From: Apium graveolens
Lineage: Eukaryota > Streptophyta > Magnoliopsida > Apiales > Apiaceae
NCBI RefSeq assembly: GCF_009905375.1
Contig: NC_133650.1
Span: 66,157,669-66,221,668 of the forward strand
Length of the DNA: 64,000 bases
Direction: 5' to 3'
Both the position numbers and the translations under genes were made by a program. The number at the start of each line of letters is the position of its first letter. Within the stretch, counting starts at the first letter, position 1. Below, piece after piece: positions 34,801-47,338 of this stretch. Below the pieces are notes generated by a model. The model was not told the DNA's origin, searched no databases, and saw nothing but the letters and a program-made list of their open reading frames with translations.

Positions 34801-36027
34801 GCGATTACCAAGTTTTAAACCACCCCAAACAACTACCATTCAACTCACAACCAACAATACAACCAACCCTCATCCAAACCTTACTACATCAGTCCCCAAA
34901 CCTCAAGATTTTCCAATTTATAAAACCCCACACATGAACTACTAGCTATACTTAAGTTTCATTAACTATAAACAAGATTTCAACATCCAAATCCCTACAA
35001 ATCGAATCCAAACTCTAAACACACAAGTATCATGCTTCTCATTTACTATAACCATCAAAACCATCTTAATACTCAAAGTAAAGTTAGGGTTTGGAGGTGT
35101 TATACCTTCCTTGGAGTGATTAGAGTAGCTAGGAAGCCTTAAGAAGCCTTGAGAAGCCTTGAGATAGCTTAGGAATGATTGGATCTTAAAGGAAATCAAA
35201 GAAAATAAAGTTAGTAATCTTGAAAACATTATTCATCATCTTCTTCCTTGATTTATTGGAAGAGATTCATGAAGAAATAGAAGCTTAAACTCCTAGGATA
35301 TGCTTATGTAATCATAAGGGACCTTGGATAATTACCTTGCAAATTAACAAAGCTAGAAACTTGATTTTTGGAATTTTTCTCCTTGAAAAAATGAAAAAGC
35401 CGTGAGCTATGTGTTCTTGGGAGAGTATTTGCTTTGTTGAATGTTTTTGTGGTGGAAAATGAAGTGAATGGGATATTTGGATGATTTGTTGGTTGTTTAA
35501 AATGAGTGGAGTATGACTAAGCATGACATCATCTTGGTGACTTCATCTCTTGCCACTTGTCTTCACTTGGTGGTGGAAGCATCTTCTTATGCTAATCCTT
35601 GCTTAATTGTTTGGTTAATGACCGCTTATCTGTTATACGGTTCGCTTAATTTTCGTTCTCGTTTATCGTTTGAGGGATCATACCCGGGATCTTATTACTT
35701 GGGTTCCCCTAAACCTTTCTCAATATATTATATTTCTTATATGATCCTCTCTTATAATCCTTGAATTTAAATCCTTTTTATCCTGTTACCTTATACTCAA
35801 TTCTTTCGGTATCTGGTGGATTTTCGGAAAAAATTAAAGTGTTCGAATTTGGATTCTGACGATCTTTACATACACTTATATACCATATAGAGTACTAATA
35901 AGATCTCAGAATAACAATAAAAGAACCTCTACAAAGTGTGGTATGAAAAGTTTTCTTATTCAGCATAATCAGCAAAATCACTATTCATAAGGGTTTTAAA
36001 AAAATTCCAAAAATTGGGGTTATTACA
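31871..36027 (-). repeat. Tekay-2 5' LTR (right copy)
   Basis: 4157 bp, ends TGTAACACC and GGTTATTACA. It keeps segments missing from the left copy: an (AC)n run at about 31983-32000 and about 95 bp at roughly 32973-33065. The tandem array has five units (33640-33922). No gene; small frames mirror those in the left LTR. Confidence 0.92.
33640..33922. repeat. Five-unit 56-bp tandem array in Tekay-2 right LTR
   Basis: Same unit as at 24094-24319, but with one additional copy. The unit order suggests that a middle unit was gained or lost after insertion, since the two LTRs were identical at integration. Confidence 0.9.
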
Positions 36028-36807
36028 GAACCCACGTTGATGATGAGTCCGATTATGGGCTAATCGTTATCATGGGGTTCTAGCGGATTTATTTATGGAT
36101 TTCTTTAGTTAAATTATTTCGATACCTTACTGTGTTGTGATTGTATGGTAACCTAGTATTGGTTGTGCTTATTCGTCTTATGAGCGTCGTGAACTTATAA
36201 GATAGCGTGTTAATCTTTAATGAAGCGATAGTGAATTTAAGGATTTAAAACTTGCCATGCTAGCATAGGTTCATGTGTTATTGTTATGCATGATTCGTAG
36301 GTAATTTTAACCATCTTACTTGCCATATATAATCATGATAGATAACTTGTGCTTTAAACCGTTATGTTATCAAATTATATAGACATATAGGGTCTCAATA
36401 TGTTCAACTTCTATCTATTTTGTGGATGTCTGGTAGTATGGTATTCGTGCAACAAAAGTTGGCGTTTATCAGTTTCATGTTATCTGATTAGTGTCATCAC
36501 CATTACATGCTAATATTAAGAATGAAAAGACTATTTAATGAAGTTAGAATCCCATGTTTGTCATATATATTAATTCAATCATTCTTATTCTCTTAGTTAT
36601 AATTGTTAGTTTAATTCTTAGTTATAATGAAAACCTCAATTTTTTATAGTCTTAGCATTGGATAATAACCATATCATCGGTGCATAAGTGCATAAATTAA
36701 TTAGTTAACCAAAGTCAGTCTCTGTGGGAACGAACTAGAAATAATTCTATATTACTTGCGAACGCGTATACTTGTGTGTATTACTAGCGCGTGTTTAGCG
36801 ACTAACA
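36028..36807 (+). repeat. Athila(+) 5' LTR, fragment 3
   Basis: Begins with the right GAACC duplication (36028-36032), then continues the LTR (CACGTTGATGATGAGTCC) to its end at ACTAACA (36807). It matches the reverse complement of 17221-18015. Adding the three fragments and the missing 180 bp gives about 1.42 kb, close to the 1433 bp of the complete Athila(-) LTR, so no major deletion is needed. Confidence 0.88.
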
Positions 36808-36813
36808 AGTTTT

Positions 36814-36831
36814 TTGCGCCGCTGCCGGGGA
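36814..36831 (+). other. Athila(+) primer-binding site (tRNA-Asp type)
   Basis: TTGCGCCGCTGCCGGGGA lies just inside the LTR end at 36807 and differs from the classical Athila/Tat primer site TGGCGCCGTTGCCGGGGA at only a few positions. It confirms plus orientation and the Athila/Tat assignment. Confidence 0.88.
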
Positions 36832-36947
36832 CTGCAATGTTAATTTTTTGTTTATGTTTTGTCATTAGTGATCGTTAAAGTTCATTGACTCGGAAATTAT
36901 TACTTATCTATTTTCTTGTCTTATTTCAGGTACTCTAGCGAGCGTGT

Positions 36948-38616
36948 TTGCATACGCGTTCCCGGTCTCGTAAGAGAACTCTGGATAAAGCTGAGGAAGA
37001 AGTTGTAGTGCTTCGAAGGGAAGTTTTTGAGGACGAAGAGAAGGTAGAAGAAGAAGAGAAAATTGAGGAACCAGTTTTAGTAGTGATGGGAGATCAAGTA
37101 GAAATTCCTAAGGCTTTGATGGACTATTATAAGCCTAAGATCAATGATATTCAGTCAAGCATCATCAGACCAGCCATCTCGGCTAATGCTTTTGAGATCA
37201 AGTCAAGCACGATTCAGATGATACATAACTCAGTTCAGTTTGGGGGTTCTCCTACTGAAGACCCCAACATGCACATCAGGGATTTCATCAAGATCTGCGA
37301 TACTTTCAAGTTCAATGGTGTGATTGAAGATGCTATCAAGCTGCAACTCTTCCCATTCTCTCTAAGGGATAAATCAAAGTGCTGGTTATATTCTCTACGA
37401 CCAGGATCTATCACCACATGGGAGGATCTTGCTCAAAATTTTCTCAGTAAATTCTTCCCTTTGGCGAAGGCTGCTGTAATCAGGAATGCTCTTACTCAGT
37501 TTGCTCAAAAAACTGGTGAATCTCTGTGTGAGGCTTGGGATCAATATAAGGAGATGCTAAGGAAGTTCCCACACCATGGCATGCCTGATTGGATGATTAT
37601 AAACTGTTTCTACAATGGATTGGGTGCTACTTCTAGACCCATACTCGATGCAGCATCAGGAGGAGCCTTGTGGGCTAAAAGCTACAATAAAGCTTATGAA
37701 TTGATTGAACTGATGGTTGCTAATGAATACCAGAATCCTTCCCAGAGAATGACTCAGGGAAAAGTAGCAGGAATTCTAAAGTTGGATGCAGCAACTGCTA
37801 TAGCTGATCAACTTAAGGCTTTGACGATGAAGGTGGACACTTTGGCCAATTATGGAGTTAATCACATCACTAATGTCTGTGAGCTTTGTGCTGGTGCCCA
37901 TGAGACTGATCAGTGCACTATTTCTAGTGAATCAGCTTAGTTCGTGAGCAACTTTCAGCGATTGCAGCAACCTATGCCAGCCACTTATCATCCCAACAAC
38001 CGCAATCATCCTAATTTCAGCTGGACCAATGCTCCGAATGCGGTTCAACAGCCTTATCAGTAGTATCCAGCTAAGCAGTACATCCCCCCTAGTTTTTAGC
38101 AACCGCAATATGCACCAAGGCAGCAACTTCAGCTGCAACAAGCTAATGAAAAATCTGAATTAGAGGAGTTAAAGCTTATGTGCAAGAGTCAAGCTGTTTC
38201 TATCAAGACCTTGGAAAATCAAATTGGGAAAATTTCCAATGCCTTGCTAAATCTCAACCTGGTACATTACCTAGTGACACTGAAGTTCCAGGAAAGAAGA
38301 AAGCTAATGAGCAGGTGAAGGCAATCACTTTGAGGTTTGGAAAGGTTGCGATCCCAAACAAACTCAAGTTTCGAATAAAGAAGCTGGGCCTGAAGAAGAA
38401 GTAGAGCAACAGAAAGCAGAAGTGGAACTAAGGAAGACTACTGTTGAGCATACTCCTCCGGAGGGTAATACAGGGGAGAAATAGATCTATCCTACACCGC
38501 CTTTTCTTAAGCGGCCATAGAAGAAAAAGCTAGATAAGCAATTTGAAAAGTTTCTGGAGGTGTTCAAGAAACTTCACATCAACATACCTTTCGTTGAGGC
38601 TCTTGAGCTGATGCCT
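36948..38616 (+). pseudogene. Athila(+) gag, upstream part
   Basis: The frame opens at 36948 with HTRSRSRKRTLDKAEEE; the original ATG is TTG here, while the minus copy keeps ATG. The 330-codon stretch carries the Gag fold (PNMHIRDFIKICDTFKF, LFPFSLRDKSKCWL, CEAWDQYKEMLRKFPHHGMP) and ends at TAG 37938-37940, where Athila(-) has a Gln codon. Two further CAG-to-TAG stops follow before about 38100 in the Gln/Pro-rich region. Then come LMCKSQAVSIKTLENQIGK and, after a frameshift near 38260, PSDTEVPGKKKANEQVKAITLR. The frame is cut at 38616 by Tekay-3 within ALELMP and resumes at 60923. Confidence 0.88.
38612..38616. repeat. Target-site duplication of Tekay-3, left copy
   Basis: TGCCT before the LTR and again at 60923-60927 after it. 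Removing one copy with the insert restores the Athila gag reading frame (LMP followed by SYAKFM). Confidence 0.95.
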
Positions 38617-41600
38617 TGTAACGCCCCCAACTCCGGGGTCAGAAATCTGGGTTGTCACGCAATCCTTCAATCATGTATAACCTGCATTAACTCAATAATC
38701 CAATAATTCTATATCACAGACCCCCAATCTCACACACTCACAAGTTATAGACTTAGAAATGACGTACAACAAGTATCATCTGTTATTAAAACTCAAATGT
38801 ACTTTACAGGATATCAAACAATTATTCATAACCTCCACATGAAGTTACAATAATTACGAGTAATATCTTATACCTATCTGATACTCTGGCCCACCTGAGA
38901 CAAAGCTGCCAGGGATTCTCCCCATGACTGCAAGCGACTAAGTCTCACACCGGCATACTGGTTATCTGTTGTGTTGTGTCATTTAAAAGAAAGCAAGAGT
39001 GTGCTATAATGCCTAGCATAATAATATACCGTATGAAATGACTGTATGATAAACTCAAGTAAAACGTCATATATGATAAATACGTTTTCTTCAAAAATAG
39101 TTTTCCTTGGTGATACACACCTTCTTATAAAAACAATTCTTTAATGGATTATTATCCTGCGAATACCTTAATGGTAAACCCATCACCTAGGCTCCGGTTA
39201 CGGTATTGTATCACAATTCCAACTGGAAGAATAGGACATTCGTTGGAGCCACCGCATACGATGATCAGTCGTACTACGGAAATAGTAACCTTTTTTACTA
39301 GTAGAAGGACGACACCTTCGTATTCCGGTTATCACCCTAGCCGCATTCAGGCTTTATATGCTTCCCCATTCAGCCCGGGTATATTTTTCATACTTCGTAT
39401 GTCCTTCGGTACACATGGTACCTTCTCATACGGAACATTAATATGGTAATCTCCCCAGTCCATAAAGTACTGGATCTCTACCCCTCCCTTGTCCTTTTAA
39501 GAATCCTATCATCTATTTGGAATCATCGAACCATATCGAAGTTCCCCCAAACATTTTGCTTGTTGATAGACACAACTTTACCTCATATATATGTATATGT
39601 ACTTCCGAAAGTTTTCGGAGGAAGTACTAAGGATGTGAGTTGACCGTTGTCAACAGATAAGTAAATAAGGGGGAGTTCTTTTAAAACTATGATCAAAATA
39701 CTTAAAATAAGTTGATATAATATTCTCCGACGTTCTGAAATTATTCGAATGATTTTCTGAAAATCAGAAATTATTTTATATCAGGTTTTATGATTTTTAA
39801 ATAATAAATAATTAATAATTAAATATTAATCGATAAATAATTAAATTTCGAATAGTTATACTTTTAAAAGAATATTGAAACAATATTCCTCAACTTATTT
39901 ATGTTAAGCAATATAATAATCTTTAATATTTAATCGAGTTTGAAATAAATATTCGCTGGAGAATACTTCATCCATAATAAATGAATAGTTAATAAATATT
40001 TATTATTCGAGCAACAAAATATAGTTTAGGGAATAAGATCTTTGGAAATTGCTTTAATAAAAGTTCGAGATGTTTAATATTTTGTAAGTGGACGTTGAGT
40101 CCCTTGGAATAAAATAATTATGGATTTTTAATCGTCCAAAACATCTCTGGGATGATTCCCGGGTTTATATTTTATAAAACAAAACTGACCGACTCTCGGT
40201 CTTATGACTTATACATCACGCTCTACTATAGCGTTTATATTCTTAATTAAAACACCTCCGGAATACTTCTGGGTTTTCATCAACTTTTACCGACCGATCC
40301 TTGGTCTAAATTATATACGTACCACGCTACTCTCTAGCGTTAATGTTTTCAAATATAAGCTCCTCCGGGATACTTCCGGGTTTTTATAACTTAATCCGAC
40401 CAACTCTCGATCTAAATATAATATTTCAATTCGTTATGAACATATACCAAAAATTATCAATAACTGAGCAATGTAATATATCTCAATTTCGTAAAACATT
40501 TTAAAGCAATCTCAGGCATATATCACAATTTGTAAAATATTCACAACACAACAGTTCTCAAAAGGTAGGGTTTGAAAACTTTCCTGGGTATCTCGAGGTG
40601 AAGGATGCTCTAGGTTCCGCTCAGAAATTTATAATCATAAACAAAATTCATTTTGTTAGGTCCCGTTCTAATTTACGGCGATTCGCACTCACGCGCTACT
40701 TATTATGTACCCTCTAAACTTATATTACCCTTATTATTTCTTCAAGTCCTTGTTCTCATTAAGGTCGTTTCCTTTTTCGAAGTGTCTTAAGTCCGTTTTC
40801 ATTTTCCTCGTCGGCTCCGCTTATGGATTTTACGATTTTCTAATCGCGCGGTCTCGGCTACGATATTTTTATAAAATTGAAACATCATTATTTTCACTTG
40901 AAAGTTTTATGGAAGTTAAGAAAGTGAATTTAATACTCTCTGTAAAAATTTTATGATTTATGAATATTTTTAAGTCAATCCTTTTTAGTATCAAAGTTCA
41001 TAATTCGTAGCAGTTTTTGTCGCGTAAATTACTTTTGGTAAAACAGCCATAACTTTTGTTCCGTAAATCAGAATCACGTGATTCAAGCACCTAAACGATC
41101 CTTATAAAATTTTATATCATAATAAAGTGTTATTTTTCAAGAAACTACAGTTTACATCTTCAGGACTTTCTGCAGAAACTTAAAGTTACGTTTTATTCAT
41201 TTTAGCGAGATTACGGTTATGATCGGAGTTTCGTTTATGCCTTAAATCTTTATACTACCACCAACAATTAACATATAATCATCACCACACTAAATTCTCT
41301 CAAGAACATCATGTTCTTGAGGCAACAGCAATCAACCTTAAATCTACTTAGCTAAACATCAAGATTACAATAATACTTCCACCAAAACTAGGTTTACAAC
41401 TATGTTCTAAAAGAATCTTGAACTTAAATCTTAAGTAAGTATGGGTCAAAGATTTATACCTTCTTGAGAGCTTGAGATTTGTTCTTTATGATGGTGGAGT
41501 CTTGGGAGTGCTTAGTAGGGTTTTTGGAACCTAAAACAACCATTAAAATCAAGAAACCCAATAAAAGTTACTACTCATACTATTCACTGTCATCTTTCTT

Positions 41601-42479
41601 GAATTTATTTCACCCCTCAAACCTTGATAAAAAGAGCTTAAAGATTTATATTACCTTATTTTTGGTGGTATGAAGCTTGAGAATTAATGGGGGAATTTTT
41701 CCATGACTAGAGTTTGGTGTTTTGATTTTGATTTCTCCTTTCTTTTTGATGAAGCCGAATGATGATGTTTGGGAGAGAGAGTGAGAGTTTTTGTGTTACT
41801 ACTTGGTTGCTTCTTGAAATAATGTGTGATATCTTGTTAATTCTTCTAGTATAAGTCATAGGATTGATTTTTGTTGCCAAATCTCTAGACAATTCTAGCT
41901 AGGCTTTTTAGATTACAAGCTAAGCTAATTAGCTTAGCCATTAGCTTCACTATTCTCTAGCCCTAGTTGATCATCCTACTTCCTTAGCTCACTATTTAAT
42001 AAAGTAACCATGGTTACTTTTCTACCACGGTTAGTTAGTGCGTTGCGTTTATTTACGCGTTCGTTCGGTCGTTTAAACGTTTTCGTAATACTTTCTCGCA
42101 AATGGTTCGCGACGTAAATCCTTTCGTATTTATTCCTCATGTTTTGAAGTATCATCCTTGGATATAAATCCGTAGGGTTTTAAATTCGTATTTATATTGT
42201 GATCCTCGTAATCCTTGATGATTCGTAAATATGGTCATTTTTCAAAGTTTGTTTTCTTCGAAAACTAATAGCATTTACATACACACATTCGGTACGTATA
42301 ATCATAATATCAACTTCAAAACTCATTTTCTCATGCACAACATAGTGTGGGCTAAAAAGTTTTTCCCGTCTGTCAGGGTTACTATTTCATTAAGCGTTTT
42401 ACAAGGTCTCAAAAATTTGAGTTATTATATTACTATTCATAAAGGTCTTTTACTGATATCAAAAATTTGGGTTTTTATA
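38617..42479 (-). repeat. Tekay-3 3' LTR (left copy)
   Basis: 3863 bp, starting TGTAACGCCCCC. The inner end reads TTTTTATA, whereas the right LTR ends TTTTTACA, so the CA terminus has a C-to-T change here. A three-unit imperfect repeat (about 40140-40410) contains CTCCGGGAT, CCGGGTTTT and CCGACC..TCGGTCT motifs. No gene; conserved short frames (39144-39449, 40705-40956) are present in both LTRs and unrecognised. Confidence 0.9.
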
Positions 42480-42807
42480 GTCTTCCCCCTTAAAAGGATT
42501 TTGTCCCGGGATCAGTTTAGAAACAGGCAAGGATATGCTTCTCACATGACAACCTCGAGTTCTCATGTTGGTTTTGCAGTATCTGATCTCTTCATAAAAG
42601 TTTTACTCCTCCGTCAAATATATTTCAGAGTACTTATTATTGTAGATCTATGATCTCTACACGTTGTTCCACATACGCTAAGTCTGGATGCAAGTTTATT
42701 AGCTCATTTTCAATCGTATGTCTGGTTTTGATGGTTAAATATTCTAACCTCGATTCGTGGTAGTCGTTATAAACTTGGCGACCATTCGATGATGGTGCTA
42801 ATTTATA
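42480..42807 (-). pseudogene. Tekay-3 polypurine tract and chromodomain remnant
   Basis: A purine tract (minus strand CCTTTTAAGGGGGAAGA) follows the LTR. Then a decayed integrase C-terminus is seen on the minus strand: LAPSSNGRQVYNDYHESRLEYLT, mirroring LPPHMEHIHNVFHISMLKKY, and ELINLHPDLAYVEQRVEIID, mirroring ELQADLSYIESPVEVL. The last five bases TTATA (42803-42807) are the left target duplication of Tekay-4; the coding sense continues at 56349. Confidence 0.75.
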
Positions 42808-45800
42808 TGTTACAACCGGCATTTCTGTGTAATATAATTGAAAATTTGGTGTAATTATAAAGCCGAATGCCAAAATATTCAACTATTGTATGCTTGTGTG
42901 AATGAAAATTTCTGCGTCTTAAATTTTCATTATGTGGTATATGAATTTTCAAAGCAAAAAAAAAAATTTATTTATTTCTTTCATTTTTGATTTATAAGGA
43001 ATATTTTTAAACCTTGAATAAATATCTTTTTAAAAGTTATTTGTTCACAAAATTCAAAAGTAGTTTTATAAAATTTCTAAAAATCCAAGTTATTTTATGG
43101 TATAAATTTTATAATTTTTGAACTTGTGTTTTATTTTATAAAATTAAATCTTTATAAATATTAATTGTCATAATTAGCAAATTACATAGTTATCCTTGCA
43201 TGCAAATCCCTTCTATACATTCCAAAAGGGCTAAAGAGTCAATAACCACCCCACTAACTCTTATTTCCTAGCCAAATACCTTCTTTACCCTTGCATGCAA
43301 AATGAACCAAGTATAAGTGGAGGGATAGTCTTGTCAATTCTCATTCCCACTCATTTTTATCAAATTAAAAACCATAAAACAAGCCAGTGCCATGATCATT
43401 TCACACTCCATTCACCACCACAGTCTTTCTTCCCTCCCTCCTCCCTCTCACTCTCGGCCCTCATCTCCCTCCTCTCGGGTTTTCAGCCGAGACCAACCCC
43501 CTCCCCATTTTCTTCATTCCTCCACCAAGTTTCCACCTTCTACACAAGTAAATGTTACTTCCCATACCATGATCACATATATTCCAAAGAGTTTGGAGTA
43601 AAAAGTTTAAGTTTTAAGGTTGCATGTTAAGGTTCTAGTTGAAACTCAAAGTACAACCATGATTCTTGTGAGTTTAGGGTTATTTTTGAGAGGACTACAA
43701 GGAATGGATAAGTTCCAAGTCTTGAGAAGGAAACTCTTGATGATTAAATGGCCATTCCCTTCCATTTCATTCGGCCATGACCATAGGGGAGCCGAGTGAA
43801 TGGTCCTTAAGACTATTCTTGTTGCTTTGTTCAATTTTTGCATGTTTATGTAATAATGGCTTGAATTTTATGGTGAAAATTTGATAAAACTCTTTGCATG
43901 CTAAGTGATCATCTAGGTATAGCTTATGCTAGGCTTGCATGTCAATTTTATGATAGAATATATGTAGAAAGTATGTTGTTTTGGTTTACAAAATTCGAAG
44001 ACATGCATGCATGTGGATTTCTCTTAGAATGTTATAAGATTTTGATCATTGGGAAAGATTTTGTTAGTAAGCTTTAATTTCAGTAGGAATAAGGTGTTAA
44101 TATTGATTAATGCTCCTTGATGCATGGTAATAATTCGTGGTTATCTTTTATAAAAATGTATATCTTGTTGTTTCAAAAACTTAATGATTTGTGAGTTACG
44201 AAGTGTAGTTTCTTTTGTTTTGCCATAATTGCACCTTAGGTAAGGATGATCTACACCAAAGTTATTTTGAGAATAAGGGAGTTAGTTCAGTAGATCACCA
44301 TGTTTAAGTCTTGGTTTGGGTATTGGGTTGTTGGTAGTTGAGTTTGTCAAGTCAAAACCTTGGAGAAAGGAGAGTTATAGTTTCTGCAGAAAATCAGTTT
44401 AGTACGCTGAGGTTTAGTGTGAGTTTTGACAATGTCATTGTTGTGCACTTTGAGTCCCAAGCCACCAGAAGTTAGTATTGGGAGTATATAAAAGGTTTTA
44501 GGTGTTAGTTGGAGGTTTGCATGTCATTTGGTTAGGTGCACAAGTAGAATAACAAAATCTGTCCAGCAGGGGAAAGTTTTGTTGCAACTTAGAAATAGGG
44601 AGATTTGACCATGTCATGGGTAGGCCCTCATTAGGCACTGTTGGGACATAGTTAGAGGGAGTGTCAGAGAAGTTTTTCCAACCATAGTTCATAGGATATG
44701 AGTTAGAACCATGTGTCACAAGTTAATTCAAGTCAGGGCGTTTTCTGCCCAGAAAAACAGGGGAACCTTGGACTTTTAGCTTAGGCCCAAGAAGGCCCAA
44801 CCCAGGCCCTTGAGCCACATCAAGTTTTTGAGATGCCCTTAGGTCAGTAGAGTCTTGTGTAAAAGTTTTGAAGGAAAACCTGTAGTTTAAGAGTGTCTAA
44901 TGCACTCAAGAAACCATAGTTGTCATTCTAAAATTTGCACCAGTGAGCACTTTCACTTATCACATAGTTTTAGAACATTTAGGAGTGAGATTTAGGTTGA
45001 CCACCATAGTTGTAAGATAGTATAAGGTCAGTAGAATAAAAGGCACAAGTGAGGGTCAGTAGGTCTTGGATAGTTTAGTAAAGGCACATCGAGTTAGGAA
45101 GCCAAAAATTTGAAGACTTTGTCTAGTTGTGACCAAGTGACTTAAGTTGTGAGTCGAGATCATCCAAGCCTAGTGTTGCATTATGTTGTATATGGTGTTA
45201 TTTGGTATTAATATATGATATGTGATTATGTGGCTATGTGTGTGCATTTGTAATTTAAAAGTGAATATAAAAATTAAGTGCATATAGGCCTAAGTGCCAT
45301 CCGTGGTTTTATTCGGGTTGTAAATAGGTTATGTTGGTGAGAATATATTATAATGAGGATTATTATTATTTATGTAGGATCTCGAGACGAGGGAAAACTA
45401 GCCATAAAGGTCGAGTAAAGCTCTAGTTGCTCCTACCAGTCAGACCAGACCAGCCTTTCTCAAGGCAAGTGATTCAACTTGACCTTCGTATTTACTGCTA
45501 AAAGTTCATACATTGCTACAACTATCCTGTGTCATTTGATATATTAAATCAAGCGTATCTTATGTTTATCTTTGAATTATATAGAGATGCCATGAACCCT
45601 CGAGTACGTATTGTAAGTAGTTCAAAAGTCTTTTCATGATAGTTGAAGGCCATGATAAAATAAAGAGTTGTTATAATACTTGATTGATCCTCTTGATTAA
45701 CATGCTAATGATTCCTAAGTATTAATATCTCATCCTGATACTTGAACCCCTATAGAACCTTACCTTGAACTCTGATAGTCAGATACTTACCAACGTGATT

Positions 45801-46844
45801 CCTCATTGATTGATACCCTCTTTCTTATCTTAAAGCTTGACAACTCTGATATGTCCTGAGTTAAAGATCATTCTTCATACCTTAACACCCTTAATATTCA
45901 TGAAGCTTACCTTCTTGATGATCCAGCACTTGAACCTTGATGAGAAACCATTGCTTAAAGCCCAATTTGGCATTACCCTTTTTGTAATATCCAAAAGCCT
46001 CACTAAATCCCCTTGTCTAAATCTCTGATACTTGAAAACCATTCAGTTACCCTAATAGAGTATAGTTTTGTGATTCATGGCTCTGAGAGTTAGTACCATT
46101 TCCTCGTGTTTCGAGTTGATCTATAATCCCTTGATAAAGATGTTTACTGTAAAAAGAGATTTTGTTATAATTCGGCATCAGTTTTTGAAATAAATAAAAT
46201 GTGGGTTTTCAGTCCCAAAGGGGGATAAATGTTTTCTTTGAATGGTGGATCTGGACTGAGACGCGAGTCCTTTCCACATTTATATTAGGCTTAAAAGTTG
46301 CCTAGGGATTCCCATTAATGTTTTAGAACCCAGCGAGGTTCGGGATTACTTCGCGGCTGATCACCGGCTGTAATCCGCAGCGTCATAAAATGATTTTGAT
46401 TAAAACATGATTTTGAAATTTGTTTTGATTCAAGTAAAAATGATGCCATCACTCATAGTTTTATCCCTCGTTATCATTGGTTATGTCTTTCCATTGTCAT
46501 TCTTTAATATATATCTCGATTTATGTTTTGTATCGTACTGTTAGCACTTGTTGAGCATTTGGCTCACTCCTTGCTTTACCCTGATATTACAGCTAGCAGC
46601 TATGGTTAGATTCAAGCAGACTGCCCGTAAGACCTGTGATGCTGATGCTTATGTACGAGCTCAGGTAGAATAAGAGATAGTAGTTTTGTGTGAGGACTCG
46701 CTATTTAAAATCAGTTGTAATAGATGGTAGTGTTGGGCTGTTCCAAACCCTAAACTCTAAGATCTTAGAGTTGGTTATGTTTTCTTCTTTTTAAAATGTT
46801 GTAATAGTTATATTTAATTTGCTGCTTAAGTTGGGGGCGTGACA
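42808..46844 (+). repeat. Tekay-4 5' LTR
   Basis: 4037 bp with ends TGTTACAACC and GGGGGCGTGACA. A pyrimidine-rich stretch at about 43425-43545 overlaps Pro/Ser-rich short frames (43295-43630). A TATATAAAAG lies at 44485-44494. No gene is recognised; the repeated small frames are conserved with the other LTR only by descent. Confidence 0.93.
44485..44494 (+). promoter_or_regulatory. Candidate TATA box in Tekay-4 5' LTR
   Basis: TATATAAAAG in sense orientation, kept in the other LTR at 53982-53991. The distance to the LTR end (2.3 kb) would imply a long R-U5, so this is tentative. Confidence 0.25.
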
Positions 46845-46849
46845 GGTTT

Positions 46850-46861
46850 TGGTATCAGAGC
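46850..46861 (+). other. Tekay-4 primer-binding site (tRNA-iMet)
   Basis: TGGTATCAGAGC five bases inside the 5' LTR end at 46844, in plus orientation. Confidence 0.93.
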
Positions 46862-46925
46862 TACGGTTTAGAGTCCCTGGACAGCCCAAATAGGTTATAG
46901 GATATGTGTGTAGGTTATAGATAAT

Positions 46926-47338
46926 ATGCGAGAGAGTAGGTTAAGTAAATTTATTATTAATACCCCTCTTATTGGTTGTCAGCAAAGGGCGCATTCCCCG
47001 TCATCCTCTGGTTCGGACGACACTATTGCTTTCACGGTGTATGCTGAGTTGAGGCGCGAGTTCGACATGCTTCAGGGCAAGTACGATGACTGATAGACCG
47101 ACTGAAGAACGTGTATCCGGACAGCCGAAACTACGAAGGGAAGCCCAAGGAGCAGATGACTGCGAGACTTGAGACCTTGGTTCAGTACGTCAACACTAAG
47201 CTTGAGGAGATGCCAGCGTACCGGGACCGTACCAGCCAGTATGTCATTCAGATGGTGGCGGATGAGCTCCAGAGCATTGTGAAGACGCTTCGAGAGGAAA
47301 AGACTACCAAGCCCCGTTCAGATGGAGTGGAGCCTTAG
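46926..47338 (+). pseudogene. Extra ORF upstream of gag in Tekay-4, one frameshift
   Basis: An ATG at 46926 opens 55 codons (MRESRLSKF...VYAELRREFDMLQGKYDD) to a TGA at 47091-47093. From about 47090 a different frame carries on without a gap in sense (LIDRLKNVYPDSRNYEGKPK...VADELQSIVKTLREEK) to the stop at 47336-47338. Loss or gain of one base near 47088 would explain the break; the undamaged product would be about 137 residues. The C-terminal two thirds look helical and charged, possibly coiled-coil. It has the same place and strand as the extra ORF of Tekay-1 but no clear sequence match. Function unknown. Confidence 0.55.

Larger units (their letters stand above)
22436..36027 (-). mobile_element. 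Tekay-2: Ty3/gypsy chromovirus-type element with scrambled internal region
   Basis: A 13.6 kb element bounded by LTRs 22436-26418 and 31871-36027 and flanked by GAACC (22431-22435 and 36028-36032). A primer site at 31855-31866 and a purine tract at 26419-26437 give minus orientation. About 14 substitutions were counted in 600 aligned LTR bases. The 5.45 kb internal region is heavily decayed and its domains are out of order: an acidic upstream ORF, then an RT-end/RNase H/integrase fragment, then gag, RT, a second RNase H, integrase and chromodomain. No open frame is long enough to be functional. Confidence 0.9.

Noticed and set aside
22436..36027. Possible host gene captured between the Tekay-2 LTRs, because the internal order looked foreign
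   Set aside because: All readable pieces are retroelement domains (gag, RT, RNase H, integrase, chromodomain); no host-like sequence was found.
36948..38616. Possible endogenous pararetrovirus or envelope gene
   Set aside because: The gene order (LTR, tRNA-Asp type primer site, gag, PR, RT, RNase H, integrase) is that of an Athila-like retrotransposon. The env-like region, if present, would be beyond 64000, and no movement or coat protein motif is seen.
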